Assembly (NCBI GenBank): GCA_963704835.1
Contig: CAVPHW010000011.1
Location: forward strand, 124,001-188,000
Direction: 5' to 3'
DNA length: 64,000 nucleotides
Origin: GCA-2746605 sp963704835
GTDB lineage: Bacteria; Bacteroidota; Ignavibacteria; Ignavibacteriales; Melioribacteraceae
Shown: piece after piece, positions 46,033 to 56,264 of the stretch
How positions within the stretch are numbered: position 1 is the stretch's first letter
Layout of the letters: each line of letters begins with the position of its first letter
Made by a program: the position numbers and the translations under genes
The notes under the pieces: model-generated
What the model was told of the DNA's origin: nothing
The model's input: the letters and a program-made list of their open reading frames with translations, nothing else
Databases searched by the model: none

Positions 46033-46875
46033 ATGAAAAATTACAGGCAATTTATTATTCATGCAGAGCCATTAAATGTTGATTTAATAACCGGAGCTTT
46101 ATGGCAACTAGAAATACTTGGGATAAATGAAATTGATGATTACTTAACTGCTTTTGTTTATGAAGATTCTGAGATAACTAAAATCAGTATTGATGAAGTA
46201 TTAAACAGTTTAAAAAATGATAACATGATAAATTCATTTAAAGTGGTTGAGGAAATAGTTGTAAGTAAAAACTGGAATGAAGAATGGGAAAAACAATTAA
46301 ATATTATTGAAGTTTCAGATAGAATTGTAATTAAACCCTCGTTTAGGGATTATTCAGCAAAAGAGAACCAAATTGTAGTTACCATAGATCCTAAAATGTC
46401 ATTCGGTACGGGCGAACATCAGACAACGAAAATTGTATTAAAATTACTCGAAAAATATATTACAAAAAATCAAGAAGTTCTCGATCTTGGAAGTGGAACA
46501 GCAGTTCTTGGAATTGCGGCAGCCAAGTTGGGTGCTGAAAAAGTAACTTGTGTGGATAATGATGAATGGTGCTATATAAATGGTTTGGAGAATATTGAAA
46601 GAAATGAAGCCTCAAATATTAGCATAATCAATGGGGATATAAATAGTGTAATAGATTTCAAATATGATGTAGTAGTTGCAAATATTAACAAACATATATT
46701 GCTTGAAATTAAAAACGATTTATTAAAAGTTTGCAAAAAAAATGGTATAATAATTTTGAGCGGTATTTTGGATTCAGATAAAGAAGAAATAAAAAGGCAG
46801 TTCACCACACTTGGGTTAACTGCCCTTGAATTTTCAAATCTCGATGAATGGATAGGAATAGTTTTTAAAAATTAA
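46033..46875 (+). CDS. prmA: Ribosomal protein L11 methyltransferase PrmA
   Basis: A 280-residue methyltransferase. The N-terminal substrate-recognition domain (about 1-100) is followed by the SAM domain with PKMSFGTGEHQTTKIVLKLL and VLDLGSGTAVLGIAAAKLGA, then the VVANINKHILLEI motif, the usual N-I-active site block. It trimethylates L11. The stop overlaps the end of the convergent MarR gene by four bases. Confidence 0.94.
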   Translation: MKNYRQFIIHAEPLNVDLITGALWQLEILGINEIDDYLTAFVYEDSEITKISIDEVLNSLKNDNMINSFKVVEEIVVSKNWNEEWEKQLNIIEVSDRIVIKPSFRDYSAKENQIVVTIDPKMSFGTGEHQTTKIVLKLLEKYITKNQEVLDLGSGTAVLGIAAAKLGAEKVTCVDNDEWCYINGLENIERNEASNISIINGDINSVIDFKYDVVVANINKHILLEIKNDLLKVCKKNGIIILSGILDSDKEEIKRQFTTLGLTALEFSNLDEWIGIVFKN

Positions 46876-47300
46876 GCTGACAATTTCTCAAGTAGTACAG
46901 ATAGTTGCTTAATTTCAGTATCAGACAATTTTTTAGAAAATTCATTCAAACTCTTAATGTGCTCAGGATAAATTTTTTCTAATTTTTGTTTACCCTTAGG
47001 AGTTAACTCAGCATTAATAACTCTACGGTCGGTCTTTGAGTGAATTCTCTTTACTAAATCTTCTTTTTCAAGATTATCCATTACACATGTTATGTTAGCT
47101 CCGGTTACCATTAATTCATCACTAATCTTTTTTAATGGAATGGAACCATGTCTCATTAAGACATCCAGAACACCAAATTGAGGAGATGTTAATTTCTCTC
47201 CACCAAGATGTTTTGTGTGTACCTTTTTTAACCTATCATTTGCTTTTGCTACTAAATTGTACAGGTCAACTATTTGTTGTTCTTTACCTGACTTTGCCAT
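46872..47300 (-). CDS. MarR-family transcriptional regulator
   Basis: A 142-residue winged-helix dimer. LTSPQFGVLDVLMRHGSIPLKKISDELMVTGANITCVMDNLEKEDLVKRIHSKTDRRVINAELTPKG is the full MarR recognition helix and wing with the DRR signature. The regulated genes and ligand are unknown. It reads in the same direction as, and 15 bases downstream of, the YgjP-like gene. Confidence 0.92.
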   Translation of the reverse strand: MAKSGKEQQIVDLYNLVAKANDRLKKVHTKHLGGEKLTSPQFGVLDVLMRHGSIPLKKISDELMVTGANITCVMDNLEKEDLVKRIHSKTDRRVINAELTPKGKQKLEKIYPEHIKSLNEFSKKLSDTEIKQLSVLLEKLSA

Positions 47301-47315
47301 ACGACCCCCTATATA

Positions 47316-47991
47316 TTAAAGAATAATTTTATTTAATTCTTTTCGATGTATGCTATAATCTGGAACAATTCTTTTAACAAGCTTCCAAAATTTAACAGAA
47401 TGATTCATTTCTTCCAGATGACATAGCTCGTGAATAATCACGTAATTTATTACATCATAATTAAAATACATTAGTTTTAAATTAAATGATAGTTTTTTAT
47501 TAATGGAGCAACTTCCCCACCTGGAATTAAGGTTTTTAATCTGAACACCTTCATACTCAAAGTGGTACTTTTTAGCTAATTCTTTAACTTTAGGGGGGAT
47601 GTAAATTTCAGCTTGTTGCTTTAACCATACAAAGAACAGATCATCATCTGTAAAACTATTATTTGTATTTGTTTCTACCAACAATTTATCATTTTTAAAT
47701 TGATATTTCAATATTTTATTATTGATATGCTCTTTTTTAATTAGGTCAATATTATTACCTAAATAGTAATATTTCCTCATCTTGACTTTTTAAAATATCT
47801 AATCTTTTTTCAATCCATGGTTTATTTGTTGTAACAAATTTTCTTGCCATTAAGTAAGGAAGGTAATTCGGCATTGATACTTTTATAACACCATTTTTAC
47901 TAACCTTTAGTTTAATACTCTTTGATGAACTATATTTTTGAATCGCATATTTATGTGATACACCATTAATTTCAATTTCTTCTTCGCGCAT
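47316..47991 (-). pseudogene. YgjP-like (DUF45) metallopeptidase, interrupted by one frameshift
   Basis: The first 78 residues (starting MREEEIEINGVSHKYAIQKYSSSKSIKLKV) are the N-terminal part of a YgjP-type zinc peptidase. The rest reads in another frame from about 47780 down to 47316 and contains the active-site HELCHLEEMNHSVKFWKLV and the upstream SRWGSCSINKKLSFNLKLMYF block. Dropping one base near 47765-47772 joins DEE to YYYLGNN and gives about 224 residues, normal for the family. Function is poorly known in bacteria. Conservation on both sides suggests an indel rather than decay. Confidence 0.82.
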
Positions 47992-48035
47992 AATTCTTCA
48001 ATATTTTGTTGAAAGCTCCGTAAAATACAATTATA

Positions 48036-49496
48036 TTGCCTAATTCAATACAAATAATATCCATTAAAATTATTGTGCGCCAAAATAAAGAATTATTTCA
48101 ATTAGAATTCAAAAAATTTATAGATTTAGAGCAAAATTCTTTACAAAATAAAGAAACCAATCCATTGTTTACTTTTATTTTGAAAACGGAGTTCTCAAAC
48201 CTATCAGCTTTGTTAGATTCCAAACAATTAAGAGACCAAACATATTTTTACTGGAAGATACTCGATGATTCGGAAGAATTTTTAGGATTTGATCCCATTT
48301 TTAAATAAGTGAAAATGGAGATAATAGACTAATAAAAACTGGTGAAATTGTTAAAAATTTTGAAACAAATATTATTTCTAATTGGGAAGTAAATGAGCTT
48401 ATAAACATACCAACTTTTCTTGGGGGAATTAAATTTTCACCAAATCAAAAAAGTGAAAGATGGCAAGATTTTAATGATTCGGATTGGTTTATTCCTCGAA
48501 TTCTATTTCTTAATAATACAGACGGTGCTTATTTCGTTTATAATTTTTTTAGACAAGCAGAAAAAGGATTTGATTATCTTACAGAATTTGAACAAATACT
48601 TAATGAAATAAATGGAATTTTTGACGAACATTTAGTGGAATCAAGTGAGAATCTTATTACCGAACCATTTTATTCCAATTCAAGTAGATGGTTGGAAAGA
48701 TTTGGTAAATTCAGCCTTGAAAAGTATTTCAGAAGGGGAATTTAGTAAGGTTGTTCTTTCTCGCGAAGTAAATTTAGGATTGAATAATAAACCGCAAGTC
48801 TCAAACTTGGTACAAAATCTCAGTGAGAAATATCCTAAATGCTATACCTTTGCCTATAAAAAAGGTGAGTCTGTTTTTATTGGAGCCTCCCCAGAAAAAT
48901 TAGCAAAGTTTTCAAAAGGTTGGATTGAAATTGATGCACTTGCCGGTTCTGCTCCAAGAGGGTTATCTGAGGAAGAAGATATTCAGCTTGAAAATTTTCT
49001 CCTTAACAGCAAAAAGAATTTGAATGAACAGGAATCAGTTGTAAAATTTATTGCTAATTTAATTAGTGGTATTTCTGATGAAGTTCAATATGATGAAAAG
49101 CCAATAATTAGGAAACTACCTAACATTCAGCATTTGTGGACATTTATAACTGCCAAATTGAATAAAAATTATAAATTGTTTGATGTACTTCTTAAGCTGC
49201 ATCCTACCCCGGCTATTTGTGGCTCTCCTTGGGATGTAGCCCAAAAATATATTTTAGAAAATGAAACCCATGATAGAGGATTGTATTCAGGAAATATTGG
49301 TTGGTTTAATGTGCATGGAACTGGTGAATTTGCTGTTGCCATAAGATCAGCCTTAATTAAAAACACGAAGCTTTATGCTTACTCTGGTTGTGGCATTGTT
49401 GAGGGATCTGAAGCTGAATCTGAATTTGAAGAATCTGAAATTAAACTAAAACCTATCTTATCACTATTTGTTGATGAAAAAATATATCAATCGTAA
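48036..49496 (+). pseudogene. menF: Isochorismate synthase MenF, interrupted by two opposing one-base shifts
   Basis: MenF converts chorismate to isochorismate, the entry to menaquinone. The C-terminal chorismate-binding half is clear: LVNSALKSISEGEFSKVVLSR, IGASPEKLAKF, LAGSAPRG, LHPTPAICGSPWDVA and GIVEGSEAESEFEESEIKL. The N-terminal part is split into three frames. Adding one A in the AAATAA run near 48303-48307 and removing one T from the TTTT at 48668-48671 restores a continuous product of about 486 residues. The start is uncertain; TTG 48036 is the first candidate in frame. Its end overlaps the menD start. Confidence 0.9.
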
Positions 49497-51211
49497 TTAT
49501 TTTTGGGCAAGTTTATTTGTTGAACAATTAGCACGGTTTGATATTAAACATGTCTGTATTTCTCCTGGCTCAAGAAATACTCCATTATCACTTGCTTTTG
49601 CAAATAATAAAAAATTTAAAAAATATGTTCACATTGATGAAAGATCATCAGGATTTTTTGCTCTAGGAATTTCAAAAATAATTAGGGAACCAGTTGTTTT
49701 AGTTACTACTTCGGGAACTGCAGTTGCGGAATTATATCCTGCAATTATTGAAGCTTATTATCAAAGAATCCCATTAATTGTTTGCACTGCCGATAGACCT
49801 GCGTATTTGAGGAACACAGGTGCCAATCAAACTATAAAACAAGATAACATTTATAGAAACCATATTAGATATTTTAAAGATTTGGGACTACCAAGTTTAG
49901 GTAACCAAAGGTTGAAATCTTTTGCAGAAAAAATTGGGAAAGGTATTATCATTTCAACAAAACTAAATCCAGGACCCATTCATTTTAATTTTCCGTTTAA
50001 AAAACCATTAGAACCGGAATCATTTACAGATAAAATTGATTTTCGAATCTTGGATTTTATAATTAAAAAATATCAATTAAAACAAAAGATTGTAAAAGAA
50101 ACAAAAATTAATAAGCTAGTTGATAAAATAAGGACTCACAAAAATCCAATCATTTTTTGCAGTTGGGATAATTTTGAGAATAAATTTTATCAGGAATTAG
50201 TCCTTTTCTCACAAAAATTTAGCATACCTATTTTTGCAGATGGGTCAAGTGAATTAAGGTTCCGCAAAGGAAATAATAAAAATATAATTTGTAACCTCTC
50301 TGCTTTTATTCCATATTATAAAACTGAGATTGATTTAGTGCTACAATTTGGAAACACCCCTACATCAAAAGCGGTTATCAATTTTCTTGGGGAAACAAAA
50401 GCTGAAAAAATAGTTATTAATCAATACGGCGATATTAAGGATTCTTCAAGAAAAAAAGCAAAAGTGATTATTATTGACCCAAATGAGTTTTTGAAGATTG
50501 CGGATGCAAAAAAAATACCCAATTCTAAAAAATCTGAATGGTTATTGGAAATTCTTAAAGTTGATTCAATCTGTGAAAAGATTAAAATTGATTTACTAAA
50601 TAGCACAAGATATTAATATTGAACCAACTGTACCTAATGCCTTATTAAAATCAATACCAATAAATTCTAACTTATTCATTAGTAACAGTTTGCCAATTAG
50701 GGATTTTGATTTATTTGCTTCGAAGAAAAATTTAAATATTAAAATATTTACAAATCGTGGTGCTAGCGGAATTGATGGAATAATTTCAACGGCTAGCGGA
50801 ATTGCTTCGCAATCAAAAAAGTTAACTTTTTTAGTTATTGGTGATTTGGCTTTTTATCATAATTTAACTGCATTGATAACTTTGGCAAAATTAAATATTC
50901 CTTTAGTAATTGTTTTAATCAATAATAACGGAGGCGGTATTTTTAGTATGCTTCCAATAGCAAATACAAAAAATCATTTTGAAGAATATTTTAACACACC
51001 TCATAATTTAGATTTTTCAAAAATTGTGAATAGTTTTAGCGGCAATTATTTTAATCCGCATACATGGGAAGAATTTCACCAAAATATTGAACATGCCAAA
51101 TCTAATAAGACATATTCTGTAATTGAATTAAAGACTGATACGGCCAAGTCCCTTCCTCTAAGAAAAAAGTATTCACAACTAATAAAGCAAAAATTATCCA
51201 CTGAACTATGA
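49474..51211 (+). pseudogene. menD: MenD (SEPHCHC synthase), interrupted by one frameshift
   Basis: MenD is the ThDP enzyme that condenses isochorismate with 2-oxoglutarate. The N-terminal half shows CISPGSRNTPLSLAFANN, VTTSGTAVAELYPAIIEAYY and PLIVCTADRPAYLRNTGANQ. The C-terminal half shows FTNRGASGIDGIISTASGIA and IVLINNNGGGIFSMLPIA, the ThDP/Mg region. The first frame stops at 50614-50616; the second is open from 50600 (QDINIEPTVPNALL). Dropping one base around 50600-50612 gives about 578 residues, the standard size. ATG 49474 is chosen as the start inside the menF tail, and its TGA overlaps the menH ATG. Confidence 0.92.
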
Positions 51212-52044
51212 TTATAAGAATTGATGATCTTTCATTGAATGTGGTTTGGGATGAAAATGATTTATTAAATAAAATCCCAGTAATATTTTTACATGGATTT
51301 ACAGGTAATATAAATGATTGGAGTTTTATAAAAGGAAAACTAGCAGCAGGATACACTCCAATTTTAATCGATTTAATTGGTCATGGCAAATCTTCTTCTC
51401 CAGCGGAATTAAAATATTATTCATATGAATCACAAGTTGGATATTTACTCCAAATAATAAATAAACTGAACTTGGTGAATCCAATATTGGTTGGTTATTC
51501 AATGGGAGGAAGATTAGCACTTACTTTTACTTTTAGTTATCCCCCAAAAGTTAAAGCACTTGTTTTAGAGAGCACTTCATTTGGATTAGAAAAAAATAGT
51601 GATAAGGAAGAAAGAATTTTAAATGATAAAACTATTGCGGACAGAATACAAAATTCTACCTTAGAGGAATTTATTAATTATTGGGTGAATATACCGTTAT
51701 TTACTTCACTTAAAAAAATGGATTCAGATAAATTTGAAAAATTATTAGACGAAAAAATTGCTAGCAATAATTCAATAGGGTTAGCAAATTCACTTTTAGG
51801 TTTTAGTACAGGAAAAATGAAAAACTATAATAAAGTTTTAAGTAATTTAGAAAAGAAAGTTCTTTTAATTACTGGCGCAATGGATGAGAAGTTTACTGCA
51901 ATTGGTAAAAGTGTTGTAAAAGATTCTAGAAATTGTAAATTAGAAATAATTAATGATTGTGGTCACAATGTTCATTTAGAAAATCCCGAGGAATTTCTTA
52001 AATTACTAAATTCATTTTTACTAAATATTAGAGAGAGCAAATGA
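51208..52044 (+). CDS. menH: MenH-like alpha/beta hydrolase (SHCHC synthase)
   Basis: A 278-residue alpha/beta-hydrolase. VIFLHGFTGNINDW is the oxyanion region, LIGHGKSSSP follows, the nucleophile Ser is in LVGYSMGGRLAL (the GYSMGGR form is typical of MenH) and the His is in NDCGHNVHLENPEEF. MenH eliminates pyruvate from SEPHCHC in menaquinone synthesis. Its ATG overlaps the menD stop and its TGA overlaps the menB ATG, both as ATGA. It is intact, unlike its flanking genes. Confidence 0.92.
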   Translation: MIIRIDDLSLNVVWDENDLLNKIPVIFLHGFTGNINDWSFIKGKLAAGYTPILIDLIGHGKSSSPAELKYYSYESQVGYLLQIINKLNLVNPILVGYSMGGRLALTFTFSYPPKVKALVLESTSFGLEKNSDKEERILNDKTIADRIQNSTLEEFINYWVNIPLFTSLKKMDSDKFEKLLDEKIASNNSIGLANSLLGFSTGKMKNYNKVLSNLEKKVLLITGAMDEKFTAIGKSVVKDSRNCKLEIINDCGHNVHLENPEEFLKLLNSFLLNIRESK

Positions 52045-52875
52045 GTTTTAAGTGGAAAAGTGCTAAAGAGTATAAAGATATTCTTTATGATAAAGCTGAA
52101 GGTATTGCTAAAATCACAATTAACCGACCTGAAAAAAGAAATGCCTTCAGACCGGAAACCGTATTAGAGATGCATGATGCTTTTCTTGATGCAAGAGAAG
52201 ATCCGGAGGTTGGTGTTGTTTTATTAACTGGTTATGGACCAGCCAAAGATGGTAAATATGCATTTTGCTCCGGTGGAGATCAAAAAATCAGAGGCGATCA
52301 AGGTTATGTTGGTTCGGATGGAGTTCCAAGGCTTAATGTTTTAGATCTTCAAAAAATAATAAGAAGTATTCCGAAACCAGTGATAGCTCTTAGTTGCAGG
52401 TTATGCAATTGGCGGCGGACATGTTCTGCATGTTGTTTGTGATTTAACTATTGCTGCAGATAATGCAATCTTTGGTCAAACTGGCCCAAAAGTTGGCAGT
52501 TTTGATGGTGGATTTGGTTCAAGTTATTTGGCAAGACATGTTGGACAAAAAAAGGCAAGAGAAATATGGTATTTGTGCAGACAGTATAATGCAGAAGAAG
52601 CTGAAAAAATGGGATTAGTAAATAAAGTAGTTCCAGTTGATAAACTTGAGGAAGAGGGAATAAAATGGGCTCAAGAAATTTTACAGCATAGTCCACTCTC
52701 TTTAAGGTTATTAAAATCAGCTTTTAATGCTGAACTTGACGGTCAATCAGGCATTCAAGAATTAGCCGGAAATGCTACATTATTGTACTATATGAGTGAA
52801 GAAGCACAAGAGGGAAGAAAAGCCTATAATGAAAAAAGGAAACCGGACTTTTCCAAATTTCCACGAGTCCCTTAA
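52041..52875 (+). pseudogene. menB: MenB (DHNA-CoA synthase), interrupted by one frameshift
   Basis: MenB closes the second ring of the naphthoquinone. The first part contains ITINRPEKRNAFRPETVLEM and AFCSGGDQKIRGDQGYVG. The second contains AGYAIGGGHVLHVVCDLTIAADNAIFGQTGPKVGSFD and GSSYLARHVGQKKAREIWYL, all hallmarks. The first frame reads IALSCRLC just where ALVAGYAIGGG should begin; dropping one base near 52387-52392 restores it and gives about 277 residues. Without repair, translation would stop at 52440-52442. It is followed seven bases later by menA. Confidence 0.93.
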
Positions 52876-52881
52876 AACATT

Positions 52882-53778
52882 ATGATAGAATCGGTAAAAG
52901 AAATATCAAAACTTGAAACTTGGATTTTAGCAAGCAGACCAAAAACTTTATTGGCTGCCGTTGTGCCAGTTGTTATCGGCACTTCTATTGTTTCTTATGA
53001 AACCAAGGTAAATATTATTGCCGCTGGGTTTGCACTTGTTTGTTCAATTCTTATTCAGGTTGGAACCAATTTTGTAAATGATCTTTATGATTTTTTATCT
53101 GGTGCTGACAATGAATATCGTAAAGGACCCACGAGAGCATTAGCGTCTGGATTACTTACCGTTAGTGAAATGAAACTTGCAATAATTTTTGTATTCTCTT
53201 TAACATTTCTGCTTGGTCTTTACCTAGTTTACATTTCCAGCTGGATAACATTACTTATTGGCTTACTCTCCATATTTGCTGGTATTGCTTATACAGCCGG
53301 TCCTTATCCTCTAGCTTATAATGGTTTGGGCGATATTTTTGTTTTTCTTTTTTTTGGAATTGTTGGAACAGTTGGAACTTATTATGTCCAAGTCGTTGAT
53401 ATTTCAACCTTGGTTATTTGGGCATCGATTCCGGTTGGAGCTTTAATTACTAACATTCTTGTGGTAAACAACTATAGAGATATTGAAGAAGATAGGGAAG
53501 TCGGGAAGAATACATTAGCTGTAAAAATGGGTAGAAAGTTTACTCGATATCAATATTTAATATTTATGATTTTATCATACCTTATATTATTTGTTGTGTA
53601 CTTTACGTATAACCAAAGTTTATTTGTCTTTCTACCAATGTTAACTCTTCCGTTATCTGTTAAGTTGATTAAGATGATATTTTCATACAAGGGAGAAGAA
53701 CTCAATACTACTCTTGAATTAACTGCAAAACTTTCCGCATTTTATGGAATTTTATTCGCAGTTGGAATTTTATTGTGA
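52882..53778 (+). CDS. menA: MenA, 1,4-dihydroxy-2-naphthoate polyprenyltransferase
   Basis: A 298-residue UbiA-family membrane enzyme with about eight hydrophobic segments. WILASRPKTLLAAVVPVVIG is the usual MenA start. The first Asp-rich motif is in NFVNDLYDFLSGADN and the second in VVNNYRDIEEDREVGKNTLA. It attaches the polyprenyl chain to DHNA in the inner membrane. Its TGA overlaps the GTG start of menC. Confidence 0.95.
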   Translation: MIESVKEISKLETWILASRPKTLLAAVVPVVIGTSIVSYETKVNIIAAGFALVCSILIQVGTNFVNDLYDFLSGADNEYRKGPTRALASGLLTVSEMKLAIIFVFSLTFLLGLYLVYISSWITLLIGLLSIFAGIAYTAGPYPLAYNGLGDIFVFLFFGIVGTVGTYYVQVVDISTLVIWASIPVGALITNILVVNNYRDIEEDREVGKNTLAVKMGRKFTRYQYLIFMILSYLILFVVYFTYNQSLFVFLPMLTLPLSVKLIKMIFSYKGEELNTTLELTAKLSAFYGILFAVGILL

Positions 53779-54812
53779 AAATTATTGATCTAAAATATCA
53801 GCAATATTCATTTCCTTTCACAAAACCATTAAAAAACTCTTCTCAAATATTTTACTCAAAAGAAGTAATCATCCTAACTGCAACAGATAATTTGGGCAAT
53901 AAATTTTTAGGTGAGATTGCTCCTTTACAATGGTTTAGCCAAGAATCAATTGAAGATTGCAAAGATCAACTGGATGAAATTATTGATAAAAATATTATTC
54001 AGGAAAGTATAGAAACTTTAAAAAAAACAGTTCACCAAATGGATGTTTTCCCTTCACTATTATTTGGGTTAGAAAAGGTTCTATTTCAAATGGAGCTGAA
54101 AAATAAAATTGTTGAAATAAAAAATTCTGTTATAAAAAATAATTGTCTTATTGGCATTGAGGAACCGAATTCCGTAATTAAGAGAATCCATTCATATTAT
54201 GAATATGGCTTTGATACAATAAAAATTAAAGTTGGAATTAGTTTTGACGAGGAATATTTATTAATGCAAAAAATATTTAATGAGTTTGGTGACAAATTAA
54301 AGATTAGATTAGATGTAAATGGCAATTGGAGTTTGGAGCAAGCTTTGGAATATTCGAAGAATTTAGAAGCATTTAATATACAATATTTAGAAGAACCCGT
54401 AAAATCGATTGATGATATATTTAATTTGGCTGAAAAGATAAATCTAAAAATAGCTCCTGATGAAAGTATTAGCAATTCCAAAGATGCAATCAGATTTATA
54501 GAAAGCGGCATGTTTGAATTTATTGTTCTGAAACCTTCTATTAGATTGGGAATTAATGAATCAATTAAAATCATTGAAAAGGCGGATGAGAATAATGTTA
54601 AAGTTATCATTACATCTGCTTACGAAACCGCGCTTGGGAAATCAATGCTTTTGTATCTGGTGAGTTTAACAAATCACAATTGTGCTCATGGATTAAACAC
54701 AGAAACATTAGGACAAGATATTATTAAGTGTGATATTGATTTTAGTAAACCTAATATTGTTCTTAATGAAAATATACTTTTAAATAATTTGAAGTATAGT
54801 TTTAATGAGTGA
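53775..54812 (+). CDS. menC: MenC, o-succinylbenzoate synthase
   Basis: A 345-residue enolase-superfamily enzyme that dehydrates SHCHC to o-succinylbenzoate. IKIKVGISFDEEYLLM contains the KxK catalytic lysine, LRLDVNGNWSLEQAL the first metal Asp, YLEEPVKS the second ligand, IAPDESISNS the third, and IVLKPS the opposite Lys. The start is GTG 53775, overlapping menA. The end overlaps the menE ATG by eight bases. Sequence divergence among OSBS enzymes is high, but the men context makes the assignment secure. Confidence 0.9.
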   Translation: MKIIDLKYQQYSFPFTKPLKNSSQIFYSKEVIILTATDNLGNKFLGEIAPLQWFSQESIEDCKDQLDEIIDKNIIQESIETLKKTVHQMDVFPSLLFGLEKVLFQMELKNKIVEIKNSVIKNNCLIGIEEPNSVIKRIHSYYEYGFDTIKIKVGISFDEEYLLMQKIFNEFGDKLKIRLDVNGNWSLEQALEYSKNLEAFNIQYLEEPVKSIDDIFNLAEKINLKIAPDESISNSKDAIRFIESGMFEFIVLKPSIRLGINESIKIIEKADENNVKVIITSAYETALGKSMLLYLVSLTNHNCAHGLNTETLGQDIIKCDIDFSKPNIVLNENILLNNLKYSFNE

Positions 54813-56264
54813 AATTCCTACAAACTATCATTGGCTTGAAACACAAGCTATTAATAACCCCGAGAGTTTAGCTGTTCAAACTGAATATGAGAAGGTTACT
54901 TATTCCCAGCTACTTATTTTAAGCAAACAAGCAGCAATTAGTTTTCAGAAAAAGGGAGTAAAAAAGGGGTGCCATGTTTCAGTATTATCTGAAAACAGTA
55001 TTGAATTTATAATAATAATAAATGCTTTTTGGTTTTTGGGGGCAATTCCAATTCCAATAAACACAAGATTAAATCAAACAGAAATTCAATCTCTTCTAGC
55101 ACATTCTGGTAGTGAATATTTAATTGTTGTTGGGTCTAACTCTGAAATAGCCTCCTCTAGAAAAATAACTGTCCTCCATTTTTCAATTGAAGAAATTAAA
55201 AAAAATCAGTCCACATTAAGCTTAGAAGAATTATTCCCAGAAAACATTGCAGTTATGATTTATTCTTCAGGATCAACCGGCGAACCTAAACTTGTTCAAT
55301 TATCATTTAAAAACTTATTTCTCAGTTTCAATTCATCAAATGAATTTATAAAACATACTCAAAATGATTGTTGGTTAGCCTCACTTCCGTTTTACCATAT
55401 TGGTGGATTTTCGATGATAACGAGATCACTTTTATCTGGTTGCAGTATTGCAATTCTAGACTCAACAGAGAATGGTCTTTTTGAAAGTTTTAGGAAATTT
55501 AAACCAAGCTTAATTTCTTTAGTCCCGACAATGATTCAAAATATCCTTGCTAGTAGCATTAATCCATGGGAAGGTTTAAGATTTGCTTTTATTGGCGGCG
55601 GACCAATTTCCTCGAATATTGTTGATAAAGCAATTGAAAGTAATTGGCCAGTTGCACTGGTTTACGGTTCCACTGAAACATCTTCAATGGTAACTATTTG
55701 CACAAAAGAAAACTATATAAAAAATGGTTTTTCCGGCGGTATACCGTTTGATGGAGTTGAACTCAAAATAATTGACAATGATGGTTTAGAGTTACCCCAA
55801 AACCAGGTTGGTGAGATCGTAATTAGCTCTAAATCAATTGCGAAATCTTATTATAAAAGCAACGTGAACAAAATTACGAACAACCTCTATTATTCGAATG
55901 ATTTAGGTAGAATTGATGATAAAGGGAATCTGCATATTATAGGTCGGAAAGATGATGTTATTATCTCTGGCGGTGAAAATATATCTCTAAATGAAATTAA
56001 AAATATGGTTCAAGAGAAATTTAATTTTGATGATTTAATTGCATTGGAATTGAAGATCCCAAATGGGGACAAAGTTATGTGTTGTTTATTCAACATGAAG
56101 AAAGTGAACAAGTCAGATAAGAGATACAAGAATATTTAGCTTCAACCCTAGCGAAGTATAAACATCCAAGTAGAATTTATTTTGTTAATACAATTCCTAG
56201 AACAGAATTAGGAAAAGTCAAAAAAAGTGAATTATCAAAACAATTTAAGCTAAATGTTTTATAA
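54805..56264 (+). pseudogene. menE: MenE (o-succinylbenzoate-CoA ligase), 3' end disrupted
   Basis: MenE is the acyl-CoA synthetase of the pathway. ANL-family motifs are MIYSSGSTGEPKLVQLS (P-loop-like), LVYGSTETSSMVTI, the YYSNDLGRIDDKGNLHIIGRKDDVIISGGENI block and, after the break, the conserved Lys region RTELGKVKKSELSK. The first frame ends at 56139. Adding one T near 56088-56090 gives the expected LFQHEESEQVR, but a TAA at 56118-56120 then interrupts before EIQEYLASTLAKYKHPSRI. The gene therefore needs two changes, not one. The repaired end is 56264, overlapping the convergent thioesterase gene by 20 bases. Confidence 0.88.

Noticed and set aside
48303..48310. Programmed -1 frameshift in menF
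   Set aside because: The AAATAAG context is not a classical X-XXY-YYZ slippery heptamer, and a second, opposite shift occurs 360 bases later; indel error is simpler.
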